A stretch of 64,000 nucleotides of DNA from JANLVI01 sp031363915 (GTDB taxonomy: Bacteria; Vulcanimicrobiota; Vulcanimicrobiia; Vulcanimicrobiales; Vulcanimicrobiaceae). Position numbers and translations under genes: made by a program. Under the pieces are notes generated by a model that saw only the letters and a list, made by a program, of their open reading frames with translations, was not told the origin of the DNA and did not search any database. This document shows, piece by piece, positions 18,615-27,052 of the stretch. The DNA lies in the NCBI GenBank assembly GCA_031363915.1, contig JANLVI010000023.1, positions 1 through 64,000 of the forward strand, in the 5' to 3' direction. Position 1 is the stretch's first letter, and each line of letters begins with the position of its first letter.

Positions 18615-19493
18615 TCACCCAAGCGGATGATCGTCGTATGCCGTCACGTTTCCCGCTACGCTGACCGTCCGGTACCCCAGGACGTGGAGCAATTGGTCCG
18701 GCGGCACCATTTTTGGGCCGGGCGCAGCGCCGGGCGCACCGGGCGATGCCTGGGGATACGCGGTCGCCGCGGCTGTTGCGAAGCGAATGTTGCCTTCGCT
18801 GTGCGTCACGACTTGATGGATATGGCCGTTGAGCACGGTCGCGTTTGCGAACCGCGCGAGCATCGCGAGCGCCTGCGCCCCGTCTTCGGTCGTCCAGCCC
18901 CACGCCGGGTAGAGCGCGTAGAGCGGGACGTGCCCGAACACGACCAGCGGCGTCGATGATTTCACGCTTGCGAGATCTTTTTCGAGCCACGCGATCTGCT
19001 TCGCGCCGAGTTTACCGACCGTCTCGAAATTGAACACGTTCACGAGCGCCACAAAGTGCGCGCCGCCGCGATCGAAGCTGTACCAGCCATCGCTTGCATC
19101 GCGATGTCCGAACATGCTCGCGTACGTTGCCGCACCCTCGCCGATCACATCGTGTTCGCCGGGAATCGTCATGAGCGGGGCGTGCAGAGTGCCGAGAATC
19201 TGTTTTGCCGTATCGAATTCCGCGGGCTTCGAGAGATGCGTGATGTCCCCGGTATGGATCACAAAGTCGGGTTGCTTCGGCATCGCGTTGATCGCCTCGA
19301 CCGCACGGGTCAGGGTGCCGACGACGTCGGGATTGGCGTCTTTCTTGAAGCCGATGTGCGAGTCGCTGATCTGAACGAATGAGAGGCCGCTCGCGGCTTC
19401 GGCGCTTGCGACGAGCGTGCCACTTGCCCCGAGCGTCCAAAGAATTCCGGTTCCGGTCCAGGCAACGTGGTCGAGAAACGAACGACGTTTCAC
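18615..19493 (-). CDS. Exported metallophosphoesterase
   Basis: A calcineurin-like metallophosphoesterase of about 292 residues. The start is the GTG at 19493, with an AAGGAG site 8 bp upstream. It yields a twin-arginine-like N terminus (VKRRSFLDHVAW) and an Ala-rich signal ending SAEAAS. Metal-binding motifs follow: QISDSHIGF, HTGDITH, PGEHDV, FGHVPLY and NGHIHQ. It is translationally coupled to the cupredoxin gene (GTGA overlap) and precedes the sigma/anti-sigma pair. Phosphate ester substrate unknown. Confidence 0.87.
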   Translation of the reverse strand: MKRRSFLDHVAWTGTGILWTLGASGTLVASAEAASGLSFVQISDSHIGFKKDANPDVVGTLTRAVEAINAMPKQPDFVIHTGDITHLSKPAEFDTAKQILGTLHAPLMTIPGEHDVIGEGAATYASMFGHRDASDGWYSFDRGGAHFVALVNVFNFETVGKLGAKQIAWLEKDLASVKSSTPLVVFGHVPLYALYPAWGWTTEDGAQALAMLARFANATVLNGHIHQVVTHSEGNIRFATAAATAYPQASPGAPGAAPGPKMVPPDQLLHVLGYRTVSVAGNVTAYDDHPLG

Positions 19494-19822
19494 TTCTTTT
19501 TCTCCTTTGCCGTCACGACGATCGTGCCGGTCATTTGCGGATGCAGTGCGCAGAGGTACGCGATCGTCCCGGTTTTGGCGAAGGTGTGATCCCAAGAATC
19601 ACCCGTATCGAGTCCGCCGGAATCGAACGACCTGTCTCTAGCCGTCGCCGTATGCGCGTCGTCGTCATCGTTGATGAACCGGACGCGTGCGCCCGGATGC
19701 ACGACGATCCGTTGCGGGACGAACGCGAATCCATGGATCCGTACGACGACATCGGGCGTCGGCGACGGTGAGGCAGCAAGGCAGCCGCCCAAGAGCGCCA
19801 AGGCGAAAACAAATCGCTTCAT
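19490..19822 (-). CDS. Cupredoxin-like lipoprotein
   Basis: A 110-residue secreted blue-copper-type protein. The signal ends in LLGGCLAAS, a plausible lipobox. The mature part has the cupredoxin ligand set: a His in DDAHTAT, then the C-terminal YLCALHPQM with Cys, His and Met of a type-1 copper site. It may carry electrons or bind copper in the envelope. It is the first gene of the cupredoxin, phosphoesterase, sigma, anti-sigma run. A longer frame extending upstream is not needed. Confidence 0.85.
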   Translation of the reverse strand: MKRFVFALALLGGCLAASPSPTPDVVVRIHGFAFVPQRIVVHPGARVRFINDDDDAHTATARDRSFDSGGLDTGDSWDHTFAKTGTIAYLCALHPQMTGTIVVTAKEKKK

Positions 19823-19902
19823 GCCCCTCGTACGCGCGAGCGGCACCAATCGGATGACGCTTACGAGAAAAAGTTCACCTGTGCGAGCTGCGAATGGCGG
19901 TC

Positions 19903-20136
19903 TCACGGCATCATGAGCACCCAGCGCTCCGGTTCGCCGCCGATAATGGTGGCGGTGAAGGCGTTGCACGGCTTGACACCCGCAGGCGTGCTGCAATCCC
20001 AGCGCACGACCGTCACGCTCGTCGCTTCGTTTTGGCTTTCGCTCATCGGGCCGCGGAACATCGGCTCGCCCAGTTCCGCCCCCAGCTCGTCGAGTTCCCA
20101 AAGCCGCCAGACCCCACCGAGCTTTAGGTGATGCAC
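19903..20136 (-). CDS. Small conserved-looking hypothetical protein
   Basis: A 77-residue frame (start MHHLKLGGVWRLWELDELG, end EPERWVLMMP) located 9 bp after metF on the same strand. Its codon use is like that of the neighbours. It has two Cys, four Trp and no membrane segment. I recognise no family. It is probably co-transcribed with metF. The chance that it is an artefact is modest, given position and codon bias. Confidence 0.5.
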   Translation of the reverse strand: MHHLKLGGVWRLWELDELGAELGEPMFRGPMSESQNEATSVTVVRWDCSTPAGVKPCNAFTATIIGGEPERWVLMMP

Positions 20137-20145
20137 GCGGGTTAC

Positions 20146-21033
20146 CTACGACGGCGCAAGCGTGCGTCCCCAGCGACCCGCCGCCGCAATGGCGGATACG
20201 ACGGCGCGCGTTGCGGGCGACTTGTTGAGCGTGTAAAAGTGGATCCCCGGCGCACCGCGTTCGAGCAGATCGACACACTGCAGCGTCGCAAACGCAACGC
20301 CCAGTTCGGCGACGGCCTCGGGTTCGTCTATACGGTCTTCGAGCGCTGCACGTAATTTCTGGGGAATCGTCGCGCCGCACATCGCGGTAAAGCGCGCGAT
20401 TTGCCGGTAGTCCGTAATCGGCATGACGCCCGGCACGATCGGTACGGTGATGCCATAGGCCCGCGCCCGCTCGACAAACGCGAAATAGCGGTCGTTATCG
20501 AAGAACAGCTGCGAGACGAGGAACTCCGCACCGCGCGCCACTTTCTCGGCGAGATGCACGAGGTCGGTCGACTCATCGGGGGCTTCGGGATGCATTTCGG
20601 GATAGCACGCACCACCGACCGAAAACGCGAACTCATCGCTTAGCAGACCGACCAGATCCGTTGCGTAGCGCAGATCGCCCGTCGGAGCGGAGCCGTCTTT
20701 GGGCGCATCGCCGCGCAGCGCGAGCACGTTCTCGACTCCCGCGTCACGCAAATCGCGGAAAATCGCCCGCAGTTCGTCGCGCGTGGAGCCGGCGCACGTG
20801 ATGTGCGACATGACCGTCAGTCCGATCTCGGACTGGATGCGCTTGGCGAGGTCCACGGTGCGCGTGCGGGTCGATCCACCCGCGCCATAGGTCAGCGAAA
20901 CGAACGCCGGCTCGAGCGGCCGCAAGGCGTCGATCGTGTCGAAGAGCGTCAGGGCGCCTTCGTCCGATTTGGGTGGAAAGAACTCGAACGAGAAGCAGGG
21001 CCGTCCCGAGCGTAAAACCTCGCTGATTCGCAT
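20146..21033 (-). CDS. metF: Methylenetetrahydrofolate reductase
   Basis: A 295-residue flavoprotein reducing 5,10-methylene-THF to 5-methyl-THF for methionine synthesis. Its motifs include FSFEFFPPKSDEG (with the catalytic Glu), SLTYGAGGSTR, HITCAGSTRDEL, ALRGDAPK, VSQLFFDNDRYFAF and PIVPGVMPI. The start is the ATG at 21033 with an AAAGGGG site. The gene is a housekeeping function sitting inside what would otherwise be the fliP-fliQ junction. A frameshifted fliP tail is right upstream. Confidence 0.95.
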   Translation of the reverse strand: MRISEVLRSGRPCFSFEFFPPKSDEGALTLFDTIDALRPLEPAFVSLTYGAGGSTRTRTVDLAKRIQSEIGLTVMSHITCAGSTRDELRAIFRDLRDAGVENVLALRGDAPKDGSAPTGDLRYATDLVGLLSDEFAFSVGGACYPEMHPEAPDESTDLVHLAEKVARGAEFLVSQLFFDNDRYFAFVERARAYGITVPIVPGVMPITDYRQIARFTAMCGATIPQKLRAALEDRIDEPEAVAELGVAFATLQCVDLLERGAPGIHFYTLNKSPATRAVVSAIAAAGRWGRTLAPS

Positions 21034-21047
21034 AGTACCCCTTTCGA

Positions 21048-21158
21048 CGCCACTAGCGAAAACTCGTTACGACGCCCCCGCAGACGATCGACCAGCACGA
21101 AGAGCAGCAATCGACACGGCAGCGAGATGACCGGCGGCGAAAGCATGAGCATTCCCGG
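21048..21158 (-). pseudogene. Frameshifted duplicate of the fliP 3' end
   Basis: The segment is clearly homologous to the last ~120 bp of fliP (22013-22130). Both share the coding stretch LSPPVISLPC-K/R-LLLFVLVD and the tail ctagcgaaaactcgt on the plus strand. The copy has an 11-bp deletion (about 21085), which shifts the frame so GWAIVCGG is lost. No promoter or start belongs to it. It marks an old partial duplication or recombination event at the fliP/metF junction. The rest of 21159-21368 shows no gene. Confidence 0.8.
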
Positions 21159-21368
21159 ACCTAAGTCTCGAGGCTACAAAGCCAACGTTCATCCGTTTTC
21201 TGACAAGCTGAGTCGGCTCTCCCGCGCCCGCCCTTCAATTCACACGGTCTTCTCGAACGCCCGTTGCAAATGGGCAATACAGGCAAATGGGATAAGACCG
21301 CCGGACGCAAGGCATCCGTTCTTGAAGTCGCTCAATTCCTGGATGGCTTGGAAGTTATTCGGGCAAGC

Positions 21369-21857
21369 CTAGGTTTGCGGAATAATGTTGGCGTGGCGGG
21401 CGATTTCTTGCCAGCTGCCAGCCTGTTTCATCCAAACGGCCGTAAAGCGCAGGCGCTCGATTTTCCCGGCGCTAGGCATTTTGCCGCCCCAAACTACGGT
21501 TTCGCTGCCGGCCATGATCGCAATATCTCCATAGATTCGGTCGTATTCGATCTGTCGATCGTACGAAGTGATGACCAGGAAGCCGGATTGCACCATGCCG
21601 AGCACCTGGCGTTTGGTCACAAACCGGTTCAGCGGATTGGTAACGACGAAATCGTCCGACCAAAGTGCCGCCATCTGGACGGGATCGTTCTTAATAAATG
21701 CAGTTACTTCATCGGCGCTGCGTTGACGAACGACGGCGTCCGCGACGCGGTCAGCTGCCGATAGCTCGACCGGCGCCTGCGCGCGTGCAGTGCCGGTCAT
21801 CGGTGCGAGACAGAAGACAACACAAAAGGCGAGAAACGCGATCACATTCCGATTCAC
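21369..21857 (-). CDS. Secreted NTF2-like / DUF4440-type protein
   Basis: A 162-residue exported protein. The GTG at 21857 follows a GGGAGGAG site and gives a clear signal peptide (VNRNVIAFLAFCVVFCLAPMTGTARAQA). The mature part has the SnoaL/NTF2 cone pattern: RSADEVTAFIKNDPVQMAALWSDDFVVTNP, then GDIAIMAGSETVVW and LRFTAVWMKQAGSWQEIARHANI. Ligand or enzyme activity is unknown. It sits between fliP and the fliP remnant, apparently as part of inserted DNA. Confidence 0.8.
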   Translation of the reverse strand: MNRNVIAFLAFCVVFCLAPMTGTARAQAPVELSAADRVADAVVRQRSADEVTAFIKNDPVQMAALWSDDFVVTNPLNRFVTKRQVLGMVQSGFLVITSYDRQIEYDRIYGDIAIMAGSETVVWGGKMPSAGKIERLRFTAVWMKQAGSWQEIARHANIIPQT

Positions 21858-22012
21858 AAATACTCCTCCCGATGAAACCATTTGCGATTGCTTTGGCGCT
21901 GCCGTTCGGCAACCTTGTTTGAGGCGAATCATGTGCTTGTGTCCGGTGCTCGTCGTTGCCGGCGAGATAGCCCAGCGACGAATCGAATCGATGAGGTCCT
22001 CAGTCGAGGTCG

Positions 22013-22675
22013 CTAGCGAAAACTCGTAACCACACCCCCGCAGACGATTGCCCAGCCGTCGACGAGCACGAAGAGCAGCAACTTGCACGGCAGTGAGATC
22101 ACGGGTGGGGAGAGCATGAACATCCCCAGGCCCATGAGGATCGAGGCGACGGCAAGATCGATTGCGATGAACGGGAGATAGAGAGCGACCCCGATCGCAA
22201 AGGCCGAGCGTAACTCTCCCACGATGAACGCGGGGATCAGCACCACGAGTGGTGCCGCGTTCGCGCTCTCGGCTGGCGGACGGCGTGCCACGCGAGCAAA
22301 GACGACGATGTCTTTGGTCTTCGTCTGGCGCAGCATGAACGCGCGCAGCGGCAAGGATGCGCGATCGAGGAACGCATGCTGCGAAAGTTTACCGGCAGCG
22401 TACGGCGCGATCGCATCGTGCGAGATAGCCTCGAAGGTCGGCGTCATGATCACGAAGGTCAGGATCAGCGCAAGACCCGTCAGCACGATATTTGGCGGCA
22501 GTGATGCGGCGCCGAGTGCCGAGCGCACGAGCGAGAGCACGACGATGATGCGTACGAATGCCGTCGAGAGCACGAGCACGAACGGCGCGATCGAGAGCAG
22601 CGTGAGCGAGGCGAGCACGTCGAGCGGCAGCGACGACCGTCCCGCGTGCGTACCGAGTGCGAAGAGTGCATCCAT
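22013..22675 (-). CDS. fliP: Flagellar export gate protein FliP
   Basis: A FliP of about 220 residues. The motifs FVRIIVVLSLVRSALG, PPNIVLTGLALILTFVIMTP, AFMLRQT and LIPAFIVGELRSAFAIGV, and the C-terminal SPPVISLPCKLLLFVLVDGW, are all characteristic. The ATG at 22675 gives a protein without the long cleaved signal peptide of E. coli FliP; an upstream extension to 22765 is open but less convincing. No clear SD precedes this ATG. A palindrome separates it from fliN, so it may have its own transcript. Confidence 0.92.
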   Translation of the reverse strand: MDALFALGTHAGRSSLPLDVLASLTLLSIAPFVLVLSTAFVRIIVVLSLVRSALGAASLPPNIVLTGLALILTFVIMTPTFEAISHDAIAPYAAGKLSQHAFLDRASLPLRAFMLRQTKTKDIVVFARVARRPPAESANAAPLVVLIPAFIVGELRSAFAIGVALYLPFIAIDLAVASILMGLGMFMLSPPVISLPCKLLLFVLVDGWAIVCGGVVTSFR

Positions 22676-22983
22676 CCAGCGATCATCGCCGCAGGAGATA
22701 ACCGCCGTGTGAACTCGGTACGATCGAAAAAATAGGGCCGCAACTCGTACGGTACGTAAACCCAATCGTGGGCTGCGCCTGCCCCCGCAGGAGCGGGAGG
22801 TGGGGACGCGTCTGCGGTCAGCGTTCGATTAAAGACGCGCCCGACGGCCATCATCTGCGCCCTATCGAATTGCCGTTGACCGCGCATCGGGTTTGTATTG
22901 CCGATGACAGAGACAACACGGGCCTACGTTCTGGATACGAGGCGGCCTGCTCATACCTTCCACGTCGAATACCACGCTGGAGA
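22676..22983. other. Gap between fliP and the palindrome, no assigned gene
   Basis: About 300 bp that should hold fliO in a canonical cluster. A minus-strand frame (22887 leftwards) encodes a Pro/Ala-rich start and then runs into fliP out of frame. It has no membrane helix and does not look like FliO. I see no other gene or convincing promoter. Confidence 0.4.
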
Positions 22984-23021
22984 ATATGAGAAAGCGCGGC
23001 ACGTGCCGCGCTTTCTCATAT
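22984..23021. terminator. Perfect 38-bp palindrome after fliN
   Basis: The half-site atatgagaaagcgcggcac is followed directly by its exact complement, 19 + 19 bp with no mismatch. In RNA it would form a very stable hairpin with a small CACGTG loop, 20 bp after the fliN stop. It probably ends the fliM-fliN transcript or acts on both strands. A binding site for a dimeric protein is the alternative. Confidence 0.65.
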
Positions 23022-23040
23022 CGACCGCTTCCGCAGAATT

Positions 23041-23304
23041 TTACGGATGCTGGACGTGTTCGATCAGTTCGGTTACGCGCACACCAAAGTTTTCATCGAT
23101 CGCGACGACTTCGCCGCGTGCGACGAGCTTGTCGTTGACGAGCAAATCGACCGGTCCGCCGGCGAGACGGTCGAGTTCCACGACCGAGCCCGTGCCAAGC
23201 TTGAGGATATCTTGCACGAGCATCTTGCACGTACCGAGTTCCGCCGTAATTTTAAGCGGGACGTTCATGAGCAAGTCGAGATTCTTGCTCTGCTCCTGGG
23301 CCAT
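23041..23304 (-). CDS. fliN: Flagellar motor switch protein FliN
   Basis: An 87-residue SpoA-domain protein. It starts MAQEQSKNLDLLMNVPLKIT and keeps ELGTCKMLVQDILKLGTGSVVELDR, GGPVDLLVNDKLVARGEVV and ENFGVRVTELI, the complete FliN core. It forms the C-ring base and binds FliH. Its ATG shares one base with the fliM-like stop (TGATG). It is followed by the large palindrome. Confidence 0.93.
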   Translation of the reverse strand: MAQEQSKNLDLLMNVPLKITAELGTCKMLVQDILKLGTGSVVELDRLAGGPVDLLVNDKLVARGEVVAIDENFGVRVTELIEHVQHP

Positions 23305-24098
23305 CACGGGGAAGCTCCGATCGTGGAGGTTGTGCGCACGAGAAACGCCGTGTGCGCGTCAGCGAGACCGCAGTCACCTGCGGCTATCGTGGTTGGGCCA
23401 ACTTTAAGCGCGGCCGGGGCGCCAACCTTCGTGTCCAAGCGCACGACATCGCCGACACGGAGTACCGCCAAGCGTCGCGCCGTTACCATTCCCGAGGCAA
23501 ATTCCGCCCGCGCTTCAACCGTAATTTCACCGAGTTTCAACGAATCGATCCGCGCGCCGGGCCCTGGGCTCGCCAAGTCACGAACGATCCCGATTCCAAG
23601 CACGATCGGCAGCGGCGCCGAAACCCGCACATCGAAGTAGGCCGCGCAGCCCGGGACATCACCCGGTGCGAGCGGGACCGCCGGTCCCCGCCGCTCCGCG
23701 CAGAGCGCATCGAAGGCATGGGCGCAGCGTGCGGCGATCCGTTCGAGCGCATGCGCTTCGAGTGCTGAGATCGGCGCGCCGTCCTGCACTTCCGCCTCGC
23801 CGAAGGCGCGCAGGACGAGACGACGCGCGTCGAGCGCCGAAACCACCAGCACGATATCGGTCAGGCGCCCCCGGGTGAGAAAGCAGTGGGCCCCGCGCGC
23901 GAGTTCGCGCCAGGCAAGTTCGTCGATCGCAACCGGCTCGCCGAGTACGACGTCGACCGTACCGACCAGCTCGCGCAAGGTCTCGCGCAGACCGCTTGCG
24001 ACAAGACACGCGGCCGCAAGGGGGACGCTCGAGCGGCGGACGAAACGTGGCGCACGAAACCGGCCGCGCGCCGGCGGGAAAACGAGATCTCGGGTCAT
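23304..24098 (-). CDS. FliM/SctQ-type SpoA-domain switch protein, short
   Basis: A 264-residue protein whose C terminus (DSLKLGEITVEARAEF through LRVGDVVRLDTKVGAPAALKVG) is a SpoA domain like the end of FliM. The rest is Ala/Arg-rich and only loosely like the FliM middle domain. The N-terminal CheY-binding motif (EIDALL type) is absent. Normal FliM is about 330 residues. It directly precedes fliN with a 1-bp overlap and follows the rod gene (ATGA), which supports a role as the FliM partner. A divergent SctQ-like subunit is an equal reading. Confidence 0.72.
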   Translation of the reverse strand: MTRDLVFPPARGRFRAPRFVRRSSVPLAAACLVASGLRETLRELVGTVDVVLGEPVAIDELAWRELARGAHCFLTRGRLTDIVLVVSALDARRLVLRAFGEAEVQDGAPISALEAHALERIAARCAHAFDALCAERRGPAVPLAPGDVPGCAAYFDVRVSAPLPIVLGIGIVRDLASPGPGARIDSLKLGEITVEARAEFASGMVTARRLAVLRVGDVVRLDTKVGAPAALKVGPTTIAAGDCGLADAHTAFLVRTTSTIGASP

Positions 24099-24826
24099 TT
24101 CACCAGATCCATCGCGCTTTTTTCCACGTTTCCACGCGCACTCGCGGCGGCGCGCAGAGCGCCGAATGCGAGGTACGCTTCTTGCAGCTTTTGCAGCCCG
24201 AGATCGATGTCGATCCCGCTGCGATCGCGCGAGTAAGTCGCGAGTCCGCCGAAGGTGCCGTCGGCCGGCGTCCCGATGTGCGGGGTGATGCCGCTTGGCG
24301 CCACGACGTTCGTGGCGTCGAGCCGGACGGCTTGCGTGCCGGCGGGAAAGCGCGCGAGCGCAAGCGTGCCGATCACGACGCGCTCGTTCGTGCGTTCGCC
24401 CGTGCGCGGATCGATTGCCGAACGCGTGTAGGCAAAGCTGCCGTCCGATTCGATCCGCGCGTCGGCCGTGCGTCCGAGTAGCCGATCTGCGTCGGGAAGT
24501 TTGAGGGGCTGCGGAACGGCACCCGGCGATTTGTGTTGCCCGGCGTAGCCAAGGACCGGTGCGCCGTCCGGCGCACGGAGAACACCGTCGCGAATCTGCA
24601 AGTCACCCGCCCTCGTGTAGCTGCGCGCACCCTCGCGGGCCTGCGTGATGAAATAGCTGCCGTCGGGTGCGACGACGCTTAGCGGGCTAGCGGTGAATTC
24701 CGGTGCGCGCGAGGCGGCGCTCACATCCGAATGAGCGGGAGCCGCTCCTGGAGTGTAGGCGGCGAGCACATCGTTTGCGCGGGCGGCGATACGCGCGAGG
24801 GCATCGAGCGATGCGGGATTGAGCAT
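24095..24826 (-). CDS. Flagellar hook-basal body protein, FlgF/FlgG type
   Basis: A 243-residue rod/hook family protein. The middle has the diagnostic DGSYFITQ, SYTRAGDLQIRDGVLRAPDGAPVLGY. The C-terminal helix (SGIDIDLGLQKLQEAYLAFGALRAA) replaces the usual NVD/MI..QRAYE helix and is diverged. The N-terminal helix lacks the common ANNIAN sequence. It is probably the distal-rod subunit, though degenerate. It is coupled to the FliK-like gene upstream (TAATG) and to the fliM-like gene downstream (ATGA). Confidence 0.75.
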   Translation of the reverse strand: MLNPASLDALARIAARANDVLAAYTPGAAPAHSDVSAASRAPEFTASPLSVVAPDGSYFITQAREGARSYTRAGDLQIRDGVLRAPDGAPVLGYAGQHKSPGAVPQPLKLPDADRLLGRTADARIESDGSFAYTRSAIDPRTGERTNERVVIGTLALARFPAGTQAVRLDATNVVAPSGITPHIGTPADGTFGGLATYSRDRSGIDIDLGLQKLQEAYLAFGALRAAASARGNVEKSAMDLVK

Positions 24827-25368
24827 TACAGCGCGCTCCGGACGTCTGCGTCGATCGTGATGCCGCGTCGGGCGAGCGCAAAACGCGTCTGCGCGAGTGC
24901 GGCTTCTACGGCACAGCGCTGTGCGGGCAGGCAGAGTGCGACGATGCGTGTGCGGTTGCCGTCGCTTCGCACGAGCAGTTGCACCCGGCCGTCGCCTGAC
25001 TTGAGTGCAATCGATGCGATCGGTGCGGCCGTGCGACGCACGACCGCGCGCTCGATCCGACGCGAGAGTTCGCTGCGCTCGCTACGGCGTTCGCATCCGA
25101 CCGACCGCGCCTGGTCCGCGGTGCGGATGCGTTTCGCGGATGCAGCGCAGTTGCGCTCTCCGGTGCCGACATCGGATACGCGCGCGCGAAACTCCGCATG
25201 CGTCCCTCCTTCGAGCGGCCCTTGAAAGCCCCGTTCGGCGTGCGAGCTTATAGTGCGTTCGTGGGCCAGGTGCAAGGCGTCGAACCACGCTTGCGAGAGC
25301 GTACGGCGGTCGGTCTGCGCGAGGTTCGTGGCGACGACGGCAAAGGCGGACGGTTGAATCGTTGGCAT
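24826..25368 (-). CDS. Hypothetical protein in the FliK position
   Basis: A 180-residue protein with an excellent ribosome site (GGAGG, spacing 5) before the ATG at 25368. The N-terminal ~100 residues are charged and low in complexity. The last ~55 residues (GDGRVQLLVRSDGNRTRIV through AALAQTRFALARRGITI) have the beta-beta-alpha rhythm of the FliK C-terminal domain, which gauges hook length and talks to FlhB. Similarity is by pattern only. Its place between export ATPase genes and rod genes supports a FliK/HpaP role. Confidence 0.45.
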   Translation of the reverse strand: MPTIQPSAFAVVATNLAQTDRRTLSQAWFDALHLAHERTISSHAERGFQGPLEGGTHAEFRARVSDVGTGERNCAASAKRIRTADQARSVGCERRSERSELSRRIERAVVRRTAAPIASIALKSGDGRVQLLVRSDGNRTRIVALCLPAQRCAVEAALAQTRFALARRGITIDADVRSAL

Positions 25369-25414
25369 CGGTTCCTCCAGAAACCGATTGTGTCGTCCGC
25401 TCATGTCGCGCGTG

Positions 25415-27052
25415 TTACCGTGCCGTTGCGAATTGCTTCCGGCTTCGGCCATCATCGAAATCGCCCGCACGTTCGAGGTAGAGTGCAAGATTCGCCTCAT
25501 CGAGCGTGAGCACGAAGTTGTGCAGCACGCCCAGACCCACGTTTCCGGCATCGAAGCGATCGGCGAATGCGCCCTGCTTTGCCAGCATGACGTCCGTGTA
25601 CCGGTGATACATCGCAGTCGAACCGATGGTGATTTCATCGAGCGAGGAGCGATACGCGTTTGTCGCGCCGCCGAGCCCGTAGCTTAGTCCCTGTTGCGCC
25701 GTAAAGGGTACCACGCCCGGATGCAAGTCGACGAACCAGCGGAAGAGCAAGACGTCGGAACTCGATCCGGTATCGATGATGAACGGTGCGAAATAGTGCC
25801 CGTTGACACCGAGCGTCGCTTCGGGGATCGCGCGGTCGAGTTCGATCGGTACGCGCTCGCCGCGCGGCACGAACGAGCCGGGCGCGCCGACGCGCATCGT
25901 CTTCTTCGCAAAATCCAGTTCGACGAGCGCGGATGCGAAGAACGGATACCCGAGAATGCCGTCAAAACGCAGCGCACCCGCCGCGCTTCCGCCGATGTCG
26001 AGCGAACTTACAACGATGTCATCGAGATGCAACGTGCCGACGGCAAGGCTCTCGATGTGCACCGTATGCAATCCGCCGCCGCGCGCGGTGCCACGCACTT
26101 CGAGCGAACCTTCCTCGGGTATTGCGAGTTCTTTTGCGACGTGCGAATCGATCAGCAGACTCTGCGCACCCGTATCGATCAGAAACACATACGGTTTCCC
26201 GTTGACGTTGACGCGCACGTAGTAGTGTCCGCCGCGTTCCTCGATGGGGATGGTCTGTACGCCCGAGCCCAGCAGCACGCGCGATGCGAGCGGTAAAAAA
26301 TGCGTCGGATCGATCGCTTTGTCCACGGCCACGCTCGTCGTCGTCTCGATCACATCGAACGCCGTATCACCATCGGAGGTGACGGTCCTATAGGCGACGA
26401 GAACGCCGTCGACGGTGCGATAATCGAGCATGTCGACGGTCGTCGGGCCGTCGCCGTCGAGATATTCGAGCCGCGCGATGCGTCCGCTTTGGGTATCGAA
26501 CCACAGCGTTTCGGGTTCGCCACCGGGCGCGCGCACTTCGATGCCGATCGCACTGTACTCGCCGATGTGTTTGGCCCCGACGTATCGCGCGATCTTGGGT
26601 TCGGCCAGAAACGCATTCGAATCGACGTAGTCGCTGGTGAGAGCTCGGCGGTACAGCAGTCCTTTGAGTTCGCGAACGTTGCCTGAGGCATTCTGCACGA
26701 AGAGCCGCGCGCCAAGACGCAGCGTCGTCTCGCTGCGCTCGCCTAAGCGCTCTTCGTCGCGCTCGTTCGTGCCATCGCGCCAGCTATGGAACGAACCATC
26801 GAGTCCGTCGCCGCGCAGCGTTCCGGCAGTTTCGAGCGATGCAGGCGCACGATCGGCTCCACTGGCACGCGCATAGCGCGCGAAGACATCGGCAATCGCC
26901 GGTGTCGCATCGCGTCGCGCGAGTGCAGGCGACGTTGCGAGGGCGAGCGCGCCGAGGAAAACGAGTAGCGCGCGCCTACCGCGCGCGATACTTCTCGTAC
27001 GAACCGAGGACGTTTTGGACGTAGTTCTGCGTTTCCGCATAGGGCGGAACAT
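25415..27052 (-). CDS. Retropepsin-like aspartic protease, exported, two DTG motifs
   Basis: A protein of up to 545 residues. A signal helix (ALLVFLGALALATSPALA) lies at about 28-45 behind a long basic stretch; both early ATGs (27052, 27040) lie inside the upstream transglycosylase gene. The first ~250 residues form a beta-rich outer-membrane-lipid-binding-like region. Two retropepsin lobes follow, with FLIDTGAQSLLID (about 290) and FIIDTGSSSDVL (about 424), each with a following Gly-rich LDDIVV or LGGA segment. Two lobes in one chain would make an active aspartic protease without dimerisation. It is out of place in a flagellar operon and may process envelope or rod proteins. Confidence 0.8.
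   Translation of the reverse strand: MFRPMRKRRTTSKTSSVRTRSIARGRRALLVFLGALALATSPALARRDATPAIADVFARYARASGADRAPASLETAGTLRGDGLDGSFHSWRDGTNERDEERLGERSETTLRLGARLFVQNASGNVRELKGLLYRRALTSDYVDSNAFLAEPKIARYVGAKHIGEYSAIGIEVRAPGGEPETLWFDTQSGRIARLEYLDGDGPTTVDMLDYRTVDGVLVAYRTVTSDGDTAFDVIETTTSVAVDKAIDPTHFLPLASRVLLGSGVQTIPIEERGGHYYVRVNVNGKPYVFLIDTGAQSLLIDSHVAKELAIPEEGSLEVRGTARGGGLHTVHIESLAVGTLHLDDIVVSSLDIGGSAAGALRFDGILGYPFFASALVELDFAKKTMRVGAPGSFVPRGERVPIELDRAIPEATLGVNGHYFAPFIIDTGSSSDVLLFRWFVDLHPGVVPFTAQQGLSYGLGGATNAYRSSLDEITIGSTAMYHRYTDVMLAKQGAFADRFDAGNVGLGVLHNFVLTLDEANLALYLERAGDFDDGRSRKQFATAR

Noticed and set aside
22480..22887. Minus-strand frame that might be fliO
   Set aside because: No transmembrane helix, and its second half is out-of-frame fliP.
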